Made by a program: the position numbers and the translations under genes
Notes under the pieces: model-generated
Told to the model about the DNA's origin: nothing
What the model saw: the letters and a program-made list of their open reading frames with translations, nothing else
Databases searched by the model: none
DNA from: JAVBSX01 sp051660685
GTDB taxonomy: Bacteria; Planctomycetota; Planctomycetia; Pirellulales; Thermoguttaceae
Direction of reading: 5' to 3'
Assembly (NCBI GenBank): GCA_051660685.1
Contig: JBOFQB010000051.1
Span: 1-64,000 of the forward strand
DNA length: 64,000 bases
Shown: positions 17,771 through 24,845 of the stretch, one piece after another
Position numbering within the stretch: position 1 is the first letter of the stretch
How the letters are laid out: each line of letters begins with the position of its first letter

Positions 17771-19408
17771 ATGAGTATACAAACAACGATTGATCTTGGT
17801 TCTTATGGAATAACCGTTAAAAATGTCTTACGGAATCCCGCTGTCCCTCAACTCTACGAAGACGCAATTGTCCGCGAAAAAGCCGCAATCTGCTCGGCAG
17901 GTGCTTTGGTCAACTATTCCGGGGAAAAAACTGGGCGAAGTCCTAAAGACAAACGGGTTGTCGATTCTCCAAGTACAACAAATGATATATGGTGGGGTCC
18001 CGTCAATATGAAATTGACCGAGGAGGTGTTCCTCAAATGTCGGTCCCGGGCAATTGAGTTCCTGAACACGCTCGATCAACTTTACGTCGTTGACGCTTTT
18101 GCCGGTTGGGACCCCAAAAACCGCCTCAAAATTCGCGTCGTTTGCGCCCGCGCTTATCATGCCCTGTTCATGCAGAATATGCTTGTTCTGCCGACAAAAG
18201 AGGAATTGGCTGATTTTGGTGAACCGGATTACGTCATTTTCAACGCCGGTCAACAATACGCCGATCCAAGTTGGGAAGGGGTCGGTTCAAAAACCTGTGT
18301 CTCCCTCCATTTTGAACGGGGTGAATTCGTCATTCTCGGAACCCAATATGCGGGCGAAATGAAAAAAGGGGTCTTCACCATTATGAATTACCTTATGCCG
18401 AAAAAAGGTTATGTCTCTATGCACTGTTCCGCCAATGAAGGACCAGATGGAGATGTCTCTCTGTTTTTTGGTCTTTCGGGAACCGGCAAAACAACACTTT
18501 CGACGGAACCTCATCGAAAATTGATTGGCGATGATGAACATTTCTGGACGGAAGAGGGGATTTTCAACATTGAAGGAGGTTGTTATGCCAAATGTATCAA
18601 CCTGTCCCCCGAAAGTGAGCCGGAAATTTACAACGCAATTCGTTTTGGAACCGTTCTCGAAAATGTGACGTTTGATGAACAGACCCGGGAAGTCAATTAC
18701 GAGGATAAGTCGATTACCGAAAACACCCGGTCCTCGTATCCTATGAAGTTCATTCCGAACGCTAAAATTCCTTCATTTGGCTCACATCCCAAAAACATTA
18801 TTTTCCTCTCTTGCGACGCATTTGGGGTTCTTCCCCCAGTTTCTCTGTTGACGCCCGAACAGGCGATGTACCATTTCATTAGCGGTTACACGGCAAAAGT
18901 TGCGGGGACAGAAATGGGGGTTACAGACCCTGAAGCGACCTTCTCCGCCTGTTTCGGTGCTGCCTTTTTGGTTTGGCATCCTGCCAAATACGCTGAAATT
19001 TTAGCCCGGGACATGAAGAAATATGGTTCGCGTGCTTGGTTGGTCAATACCGGTTGGAGCGGGGGACAGTATGGGGTTGGAAAACGTCTTTCGATCAAAC
19101 ACACAAGGGCGATTGTTGACGGAATTCATTGTGGAGATTTGTTGAAAAGCAAGATGATAACTGACCCGATTTTTGGTTTGCAGATTCCGACGGAATGTCC
19201 GGGCGTTCCGAAAGAGGTACTCATTCCGAGTGAATTCTGGGCCAATAAGGAGGAGTATCAACGACTTGCAATGAGATTGGCCGGTCTGTTCAAACTGAAC
19301 TTTTCACGTTTTGAAGATGTTGCAAGTGAAGCGATCATCAAAGCGGGACCGATTCAGTTTGAGGACCTTTCACAAGCGGGGATCAAACTGGATGCACTTG
19401 GGGGGTAA
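17771..19408 (+). CDS. pckA: Phosphoenolpyruvate carboxykinase (ATP)
   Basis: A 545-residue cytoplasmic enzyme that interconverts oxaloacetate + ATP with PEP + CO2 + ADP. The ATP-type family is shown by the P-loop FGLSGTGKTTLS near 245, the metal-binding GDDEHFW near 265, NIEGGCYAK near 280, RSSYPMKFIPNA near 330 and VNTGWSGGQYGVGKR near 425. In anaerobes it often runs toward oxaloacetate, gaining ATP; with the malate dehydrogenase at 44830 this would fit a reductive C4 route, but that is inference. ATG 17771 is chosen because the upstream in-frame codons are not conserved. Confidence 0.95.
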   Translation: MSIQTTIDLGSYGITVKNVLRNPAVPQLYEDAIVREKAAICSAGALVNYSGEKTGRSPKDKRVVDSPSTTNDIWWGPVNMKLTEEVFLKCRSRAIEFLNTLDQLYVVDAFAGWDPKNRLKIRVVCARAYHALFMQNMLVLPTKEELADFGEPDYVIFNAGQQYADPSWEGVGSKTCVSLHFERGEFVILGTQYAGEMKKGVFTIMNYLMPKKGYVSMHCSANEGPDGDVSLFFGLSGTGKTTLSTEPHRKLIGDDEHFWTEEGIFNIEGGCYAKCINLSPESEPEIYNAIRFGTVLENVTFDEQTREVNYEDKSITENTRSSYPMKFIPNAKIPSFGSHPKNIIFLSCDAFGVLPPVSLLTPEQAMYHFISGYTAKVAGTEMGVTDPEATFSACFGAAFLVWHPAKYAEILARDMKKYGSRAWLVNTGWSGGQYGVGKRLSIKHTRAIVDGIHCGDLLKSKMITDPIFGLQIPTECPGVPKEVLIPSEFWANKEEYQRLAMRLAGLFKLNFSRFEDVASEAIIKAGPIQFEDLSQAGIKLDALGG

Positions 19409-19432
19409 ATGACAGAAAGGTGAGACAGTGAG

Positions 19433-19457
19433 GGGGAAACGGGACAGTTGTTTCCCC
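19433..19457 (+). terminator. Hairpin after pckA
   Basis: An 8-bp stem GGGGAAAC / GTTTCCCC with a 9-base loop, 24 bp after the stop, but with no T-tract. It may end transcription or protect the 3' end. Confidence 0.35.
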
Positions 19458-19512
19458 TCATCCCTATCCCCCGTTCCCTATTCCCTATCCTACCTTTTAC
19501 CATCTTTTTTCA

Positions 19513-20784
19513 ATGACATCACGCGAACGGGTTCTCAGTACACTCAGGTTTCAACCGACAGATCGGGGCGTCGTTGATTTTGGCGGACACCGTTCAAGCG
19601 GAATTGCGGCAATTGCGTATGCCCAGTTGAAAAAATATCTCGGCATTTCAAGCGGGAGTATTTACGTTTATGACATGGTGCAGCAATTGGCGATTGTTGA
19701 ACCGGAGATACTCGATCTTTTCGGGGCGGATGTGGTTGAACTGGGTCGCGGTTTTGGGCAATTGGCGGGAGATTGGCAAGATTGGGTTCTCCCCGACGGA
19801 ACACCGTGTAAAATTCCGGCGTATTTGAATGTTGAACAAAAGGGGGCGGATTGGTATCTCAAGGGACCTGACGGAACGGCACTTGGGGTTCAGCGCAAAG
19901 GTTGTCTTTACTTTGAACAATGTTATTATCCTCTTGAAAACCGCAGTATTCGTGATGTGGAGTTGAAAGCGGAACTTTCCGCTGCTCTTGGAAACAATAT
20001 GTGGGGGGGAACCCCGACGCCGGGGAGTCATTTTCCGCTTGATGAAGTGGGATTGGCGAAGTTGCGGGAAGGGGCTGCGCGACTGCGGGGATCGACGGAT
20101 CGGGCAATCATTGCACTTTTTGGGGGAAATCTTTTTGAACTTCCACAATGGACTTTCCGTATGGATTCGTATTTGATGCAACTGGGAATGGAACCAGATG
20201 CAATTCAGTCCCTTTCAGAGTCACTTTGCGAACTGCATTTGCAACGGTTGGAACGTTGGTTGCCCGCAATTAAGGATTATGTGGATGTCATTCTTTTTGG
20301 CGATGATTTGGGGGGACAACGGGGACCTCTTCTTTCTCCGACGATGTATCGACGTTTTTTCAAGCCGTATCATGCCCGGATGTGGAACCGGGTTAAGGAA
20401 ATAGCCCCACATCTTTTGACGAACCTGCATTGTTGTGGAGGTGTCGAACCGTTACTTGAAGACATGATTGAAGCCGGTCTGGATTCGATCAACCCGGTTC
20501 AGATAACCTGTTCTCAAATGGATGCGGGACATTTGCGGAAACAGTTTGGCGGTCGGCTCGGATTTTGGGGAGGTGGTTGTGACACGCGCTCGGTTTTACC
20601 GAAAGGAACGCCGGAAGAGGTCCGCTCGCATGTTTTAGGGCAATTACGCGAATTTGTCCCGCGAAATGCGGACGGAACGTTTCCTGGGGGATTTATTTTT
20701 CAGCAGGTCCACAACATTATGGCGGATGTTCCGCCCGAGAACATTGTTGCAATGTTTCGCGCAGTCAACGAGTTCTGTTCTTAG
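19513..20784 (+). CDS. Uroporphyrinogen decarboxylase family protein
   Basis: A 423-residue cytoplasmic protein with a TIM-barrel fold of the URO-D superfamily: MTSRERVLSTLRFQPTDRG at the start, FGDDLGGQRGPLLSPTMYRR near 255, HCCGGVEPLLEDMIEAGLDS near 305 and FIFQQVHNIMADVPPENI near the end. The HCCG and PENI signatures are those of the HemE/MtaA/CmuA-like group that includes corrinoid methyltransferases; it is longer and more diverged than HemE. In planctomycetes these are often many-copy and of unknown substrate. A second, more distant member is at 53482-54507. Heme synthesis is unlikely but not excluded. Confidence 0.8.
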   Translation: MTSRERVLSTLRFQPTDRGVVDFGGHRSSGIAAIAYAQLKKYLGISSGSIYVYDMVQQLAIVEPEILDLFGADVVELGRGFGQLAGDWQDWVLPDGTPCKIPAYLNVEQKGADWYLKGPDGTALGVQRKGCLYFEQCYYPLENRSIRDVELKAELSAALGNNMWGGTPTPGSHFPLDEVGLAKLREGAARLRGSTDRAIIALFGGNLFELPQWTFRMDSYLMQLGMEPDAIQSLSESLCELHLQRLERWLPAIKDYVDVILFGDDLGGQRGPLLSPTMYRRFFKPYHARMWNRVKEIAPHLLTNLHCCGGVEPLLEDMIEAGLDSINPVQITCSQMDAGHLRKQFGGRLGFWGGGCDTRSVLPKGTPEEVRSHVLGQLREFVPRNADGTFPGGFIFQQVHNIMADVPPENIVAMFRAVNEFCS

Positions 20785-20804
20785 GGACGTTTTTCGGATT
20801 TACC

Positions 20805-20833
20805 TTGACCCCAATGCAAGTAAAACCTATAGT
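20805..20833 (+). promoter_or_regulatory. Predicted sigma-70 type promoter of the two-gene membrane cassette
   Basis: TTGACC (20805-20810), a 17-bp spacer and TATAGT (20828-20833) lie 48 bp upstream of the gene at 20882. Both boxes differ from the consensus by one base. Confidence 0.65.
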
Positions 20834-20881
20834 TCCCCGTTATCATGCGACAATTGAGGTCATTCGCAAAGTGAGATACTT

Positions 20882-21193
20882 ATGAAAATACTGCAAACCG
20901 TCCTGAAAGCCGCAATTCCAGGGATTCCGGTCATTGTGGTCCTTTTCCCGTTTTTCGCTTTGTTGAATGAGGAACATCGTTTTGTGACTTTTCAGCAGAT
21001 GATTTCCTTACTGCTTGGAAATTGGTTTCTGTGGTGTATAATTGTCGTTGAAGCGTTTGTTATCTGGCACATGAAAACTATTGTTGATCTGAATATTGTG
21101 TCCAGCAACAAGGAAATTAAGCGGCTTGAATCTGAAATAAGGTCCCTGAAGCGTGAACTGAAAGCAACTCGTCAAAAAGGTGAAGGTGAGTAA
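20882..21193 (+). CDS. Small two-helix membrane protein with coiled-coil tail, unknown
   Basis: A 103-residue protein, family not recognised. Two hydrophobic segments (about residues 12-32, IPGIPVIVVLFPFFALL, and 43-63, LLLGNWFLWCIIVVEAFVIW) are followed by a charged helical tail of about 40 residues with heptad spacing (IKRLESEIRSLKRELKATR) likely to be cytoplasmic. It has its own promoter, and its TAA stop overlaps the ATG of the next gene by one base, which indicates translational coupling. The pair probably forms one membrane complex. Confidence 0.65.
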   Translation: MKILQTVLKAAIPGIPVIVVLFPFFALLNEEHRFVTFQQMISLLLGNWFLWCIIVVEAFVIWHMKTIVDLNIVSSNKEIKRLESEIRSLKRELKATRQKGEGE

Positions 21194-21720
21194 TGAACCC
21201 GACAATGTGGATTCCTTTTCTTTTCCTTGTTATTCTGGCCGTTTCAGGTTTGGTCTGGACGTATGCTGTTTTTTTTAAGCCGTACTATCTTTTAGCTCTT
21301 TCGCGTCAGGTCAAAAGAATGTCTTCAGTATTATGGTGGTATGCCTATCAATGTACTGATGAAGTGGTTGCTGAACGACTTTTCGCCATTTCCGAGGAAA
21401 TCGACCAATACGGGGATTATATTCTTGAACAGAGGTTTAGTCCTAACGAATGGGAATGGTGTTTGCAAAGGATAACAGCATTAGATGCAATGAATGTGAA
21501 CAAACCGCTTTGCCGGACGCAAGATGAAATAATGACCGATTTGGGGCAAGCGGCTGTTATTTACTTCATGCTGTCCTCCTTTGCAATCCGTCATCCTTTT
21601 GCGAACGCTTTTATGATTGCCAATGTTCGTGTCTACCGTTTTTTCAGACACTATCTGAAAGCAATCAAGGAGACGATTTCCGCCGATTATTCAGTGACGC
21701 ACAATGTGAAGCATGTTTGA
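21193..21720 (+). CDS. Membrane-anchored protein of the two-gene cassette, unknown
   Basis: A 175-residue protein, family not recognised. An N-terminal hydrophobic segment (residues 4-27, FLFLVILAVSGLVWTYAVFF) is followed by an aromatic-rich, probably cytoplasmic region (WWYAYQCTDEVVAERLFAI, WEWCLQRITALDAM) and a second moderately hydrophobic stretch near residues 115-145. It starts within the stop codon of the previous gene. A family B repeat element starts 57 bp after its stop. No homologue was recalled, so function is left open. Confidence 0.6.
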   Translation: MNPTMWIPFLFLVILAVSGLVWTYAVFFKPYYLLALSRQVKRMSSVLWWYAYQCTDEVVAERLFAISEEIDQYGDYILEQRFSPNEWEWCLQRITALDAMNVNKPLCRTQDEIMTDLGQAAVIYFMLSSFAIRHPFANAFMIANVRVYRFFRHYLKAIKETISADYSVTHNVKHV

Positions 21721-21777
21721 GGATTGATTCCAAGCAAACACGCTCGAATACTTTTTGAGAATAACACATCTTCCGTT

Positions 21778-21881
21778 TAGAGCATTTCAAAGATTGCTGT
21801 ACATCTCACACTCCAGATTGTCCTTGAATTTCAGACGTCAAAAAAGCGTGAAAGGTGTATACTAATTATTGAAATGCTCTA
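21778..21881. mobile_element. Family B MITE-like element with 13-bp inverted ends
   Basis: 104 bp bounded by TAGAGCATTTCAA (21778-21790) and its perfect reverse complement TTGAAATGCTCTA (21869-21881). The terminal TA at each end fits TA target duplication, the habit of IS630/Tc1-type transposases. Nothing inside is coding. A decayed copy at 23397-23491 shares the central GATTGTCCTTGAATTTCAG. Confidence 0.8.
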
Positions 21882-21899
21882 TTCTCATCTTGAGCTTTC

Positions 21900-23183
21900 C
21901 TAATCTTGGGCCGTTATCTTTTTCTGTTCCTCGCTCGAATACCGGCTTTCCTCAACAGGTCCCGGTTCCCAGCTTTTCATCACCGGACCCAATTGCAACG
22001 TTTTTTGCGGAATCATAAACACCTTTTCACCTTGTGTGTTGACTTCAACGGAACCACCTTCTTTCAAAACGGCTTCTTGAGCAATTTTTTCGCAAACGTC
22101 AACCAGTTGCGGAAAACGATAAGCCGTATGAGAAAAGATTTGTGATTCGTCCAGCTTTTCCGTGAATCGTTTGGGAAGTGCCGAAAAACCAAGCGTTGTA
22201 AAAAGAACCCCGGCTGCATTGGACGGATTACAGTCGGAATCCTGCCCACATCGTGCCGAAATCACAATCGTCTGATCCAAATCCCCCTTGCCGTAAAGAA
22301 GTCCTATTAAAATGTACGCCCCGTTAATCTTCGCGTCGATGTTAAAATCACCCTGATCGCACGAAAGACGCCGATAATCAAGGTTTTTCTGGTATTTTTC
22401 GTTGACCTTCTCCCAAGTCGTTTCCCAAGAATCCGGTTCCTGCGCAAACCAGTTCAAAACGTCCCGGACCATTTCGGCATATTGACAATCACGGGGAATG
22501 GTTTTCAGCCCGGCTTCAACGATTTTCACGACATCTTTTTCAAAAAAGGCTTCACTGTACATACCCCCGACGAACATTCCGGCGTAAAGACCATCTCCGT
22601 AATTCATAAGCCGACCGAATTGATTGCCAAGTTGGACAACAACTTGGGGCATCCCGGGCGCAACCAGACCGGAAAAGTCCGCTTCAATCTGGTAATCAAT
22701 ATCATCCGCATGTTTGTTAAATGCCGGATGAGACGAATCAGGAGGGGCGATCCCCCGACGAAGATTTGTTCGCCCCTCTTTATTGGCATGCCAAAGTTCA
22801 TAACCACTATTGGCAAAGTCAATCCCGGCTTGTTTCGAGGAGACCCCGAGTCCATATTCCTCAAGGGTTCTCAAAAAGGTCATTTCGACATAAAGATCAT
22901 CCTGATTAAAGGCGTCGTTAATCATCTCGGGTTTCCAAACCGGCATTTCGTGAGTCGGAATGATACGGTTACAAAACCGGAATTCAGTAGGGGCTCCCCA
23001 GGAAACGCCGGCGATTTGGCCGATCCAACCGGCTTTGACTTTATCCCGATATTCGTTGACCGAGAGATGTCGGACTGTTTTTTCTTCCGTTTTTTCTTCT
23101 GCCCAACATTGGGGTATCCCGAACAGCATTGTGGTCAAAACGGCCAAACCAAAGAGGAACGAGGTGAAAACAGATTGTTTCAT
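21900..23183 (-). CDS. Exported ADP-ribosylglycohydrolase family protein
   Basis: A 427-residue protein with a signal peptide (hydrophobic FLFGLAVLTTMLFGIPQCWA, cleavage near AEE). The mature part is an all-helical ADP-ribosylglycohydrolase (DraG-like) domain: NEYRDKVKAGWIGQIAG near 45, NQDDLYVEMTFL near 93 where DD should bind magnesium, a DDID near 160, and the C-terminal metal site ARCGQDSDCNPSNAAG near 310. Export is unusual for this superfamily but frequent in planctomycetes, where the substrate is unknown. The ATG is preceded by AAGGATG. The gene lies between two copies of the family B element. Confidence 0.85.
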   Translation of the reverse strand: MKQSVFTSFLFGLAVLTTMLFGIPQCWAEEKTEEKTVRHLSVNEYRDKVKAGWIGQIAGVSWGAPTEFRFCNRIIPTHEMPVWKPEMINDAFNQDDLYVEMTFLRTLEEYGLGVSSKQAGIDFANSGYELWHANKEGRTNLRRGIAPPDSSHPAFNKHADDIDYQIEADFSGLVAPGMPQVVVQLGNQFGRLMNYGDGLYAGMFVGGMYSEAFFEKDVVKIVEAGLKTIPRDCQYAEMVRDVLNWFAQEPDSWETTWEKVNEKYQKNLDYRRLSCDQGDFNIDAKINGAYILIGLLYGKGDLDQTIVISARCGQDSDCNPSNAAGVLFTTLGFSALPKRFTEKLDESQIFSHTAYRFPQLVDVCEKIAQEAVLKEGGSVEVNTQGEKVFMIPQKTLQLGPVMKSWEPGPVEESRYSSEEQKKITAQD

Positions 23184-23314
23184 AGGATCATCCTTTCAAG
23201 AGAACAAGGGCTATATTGAGGTTCAGGACTGTTTGGGAGTAGAACATTCAGTTGTCGCATTTGCAATGTCACATTCTTTTCTTTTGTTGTCTCTTCAGCA
23301 GTTCCATTGTAGCT

Positions 23315-23339
23315 CGGGGTGAAACGCAGCGTAACCCCG
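23315..23339. repeat. Hairpin repeat CGGGGT...ACCCCG, copy 1
   Basis: CGGGGTGAAACGCAG...ACCCCG forms a 6-bp GC-rich stem. A related hairpin, also starting CGGGGTGAA and ending ACCCCGGGT, lies at 39604-39635. Confidence 0.5.
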
Positions 23340-23396
23340 GGTCGACCGATTTCTCCACTAAAACAAGCTCAGTAAGAACGAACTGTATCTCGTTTT

Positions 23397-23491
23397 GAGC
23401 ATTTCAAAAAAGACTGTACATATCACAAATCCAGATTGTCCTTGAATTTCAGCTGTCAAAAAGGCGTGAAACGTGTATGCAACTTATTGAA
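23397..23491. mobile_element. Family B element, decayed copy
   Basis: It starts GAGCATTTCAA like the intact element at 21778 and shares CCAGATTGTCCTTGAATTTC, then GTCAAAAAGGCGTGAAACGTG. The right inverted end is truncated to TTGAA. It lies 136 bp upstream of the start of the YmdB-like gene. Confidence 0.7.
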
Positions 23492-23557
23492 CCAGACAAA
23501 TCGGGGCGGAAAGAAACCGCACACTGTTCAAGGGTTGTGGTTTTTACCAAAAACATT

Positions 23558-23572
23558 ACACTGTCACAGTGT
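23558..23572. promoter_or_regulatory. Palindrome ACACTG-TCA-CAGTGT, possible operator
   Basis: A perfect 6+3+6 palindrome 55 bp upstream of the TTG start of the phosphoesterase gene. The position fits an operator; the regulator is not identifiable. Confidence 0.3.
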
Positions 23573-23626
23573 CCAGCCTATTGTTTAGATTTATTGATTA
23601 CCTTACTGCCCAACAGGGAGCCATTT

Positions 23627-24430
23627 TTGCGTCTATTTCTCATTGGTGATATTGTGGGTCGCCCCGGTCGGCAAATTGTCGGTCAGACTCTCGCCGAAAT
23701 CAAACGGCGGTATACGCTCGATTTTGTCGTTGCAAACGCCGAAAACAGCGCAAGTGGTTCGGGCATCACGCCTGAAATTTATTGGGAACTGATCGATTAC
23801 GGCATTGACTGTATCACGCTTGGCGATCATGCGTTCAAACGGAAGGAAATTTTTTCGCTGCTTGACCGGGAAAATCGGATTGTCCGGCCCGGCAATGCTC
23901 CCCCGGATGCTCCCGGAAAAAAATTCACCATCTTGCCGGATCGCTTAGGTCGCCCCGTTGCCGTCTTCACCCTCCTCGGTCGTGTCTTTATGAACCCTAT
24001 CGACTGTCCCTTTCGCGCTGCTGATGTTCTTCTTGAGGAGATGCGGCTGAAAAACCCCGAGTTGAAAGTGATTCTTCTCGATTTTCATGCTGAAGCGACA
24101 AGTGACAAGCAGATTATGGGGCGACATCTGGACGGTCGGGTTTCTGCGGTTCTTGGCACACACACTCATGTTGCGACCGCAGATGAGCAAGTATTTCCGG
24201 GCAAAACAGCTTTTCAGTGTGATGTTGGCATGACAGGTCCTTTTGAGAGCATTATTGGTCGGGACATCAAGCATGTTTATGACGCTGTTCGGACAGGGCG
24301 ACCAACGACGTATGACATTGCGAGAAACGATTTACGTCTTTCGGGGACGATTGTCGAGGTTGACTCCAAGACAGGTTATGCGACCGGCATTGAACGAATC
24401 TGTATTCGAGCGGGAATTGAGGATCGGTGA
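23627..24430 (+). CDS. YmdB-like metallophosphoesterase (TIGR00282 family)
   Basis: A 267-residue cytoplasmic protein of the calcineurin-like family whose members (B. subtilis YmdB) hydrolyse 2',3'- or 3',5'-cyclic nucleotides. It shows FLIGDIVGRPGR at the start, ENSASGSGIT near 35, LDFHAEATSDKQIMG near 142, VLGTHTHVATADEQV near 168 and DVGMTGPFESIIG. The usual GNH metal motif reads GDH here (TLGDHAFKRKEI), an Asn-to-Asp change at a metal ligand. The TTG at 23627 is chosen: it gives the family's normal length and has GGGAG six bases upstream. The open frame extends upstream to 23477, but that part is repeat-derived. Confidence 0.85.
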   Translation: MRLFLIGDIVGRPGRQIVGQTLAEIKRRYTLDFVVANAENSASGSGITPEIYWELIDYGIDCITLGDHAFKRKEIFSLLDRENRIVRPGNAPPDAPGKKFTILPDRLGRPVAVFTLLGRVFMNPIDCPFRAADVLLEEMRLKNPELKVILLDFHAEATSDKQIMGRHLDGRVSAVLGTHTHVATADEQVFPGKTAFQCDVGMTGPFESIIGRDIKHVYDAVRTGRPTTYDIARNDLRLSGTIVEVDSKTGYATGIERICIRAGIEDR

Positions 24431-24445
24431 TAGAACTTGGGAAGA

Positions 24446-24486
24446 GGGGCACAAATAATAAGAACGCTGTATTGCGTCCCCTTTTT
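24446..24486 (+). terminator. Possible terminator after the phosphoesterase gene
   Basis: GGGGC.CAA pairs imperfectly with TTG.G.CCCC and is followed by TTTTT, 16 bp after the stop. Confidence 0.4.
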
Positions 24487-24768
24487 ACGTCAATGCAACC
24501 GATTGCCTGTTCAATTCCGGCTTAAAACAACAATGGAATACAGGAGATTTTTGACAATACTCTCAAAACTCTCGAATCGTGATCTTTCTGAAAACCTTGA
24601 CAAAGAGGAACCGGGATGTTAGGGTGAGGTTGCGTGTTTGTCCCTTGTGTCGAGATCGAATTGTGTCGAACTCGCAATTGGAAAGGAAACCCCCTCATGT
24701 CGCAACACCGTTCGGCCGTCTTACTGCTGTTTGTCTCTCCCTTTGTTCCCGTCGTTTTACAGATGCCG

Positions 24769-24815
24769 GATTCCATTAACGTGGATTCCATTAACGTGGA
24801 TTCTCCATTAACATG
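24769..24815. repeat. Tandem 15-bp repeat upstream of the hydrogenase gene
   Basis: GATTCCATTAACGTG occurs twice in direct tandem (24769-24783, 24784-24798) and a third, slightly altered unit follows (24799-24815). It ends 30 bp before the hydrogenase start, where it could bind a regulator as repeated half sites. The rest of the 24487-24845 gap shows no gene. Confidence 0.55.
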
Positions 24816-24845
24816 GAAAAATAAGATAAAGGGATATAAGGTAAT

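Noticed and set aside
22482..23219. Long plus-strand open frame of 245 codons
   Set aside because: It lies antisense to the ADP-ribosylglycohydrolase, which has a signal peptide and clear motifs; the antisense product has none.
23477..23626. N-terminal extension of the YmdB-like open frame
   Set aside because: It is translated from a decayed repeat element, and the family's normal start falls at TTG 23627 with a good Shine-Dalgarno.
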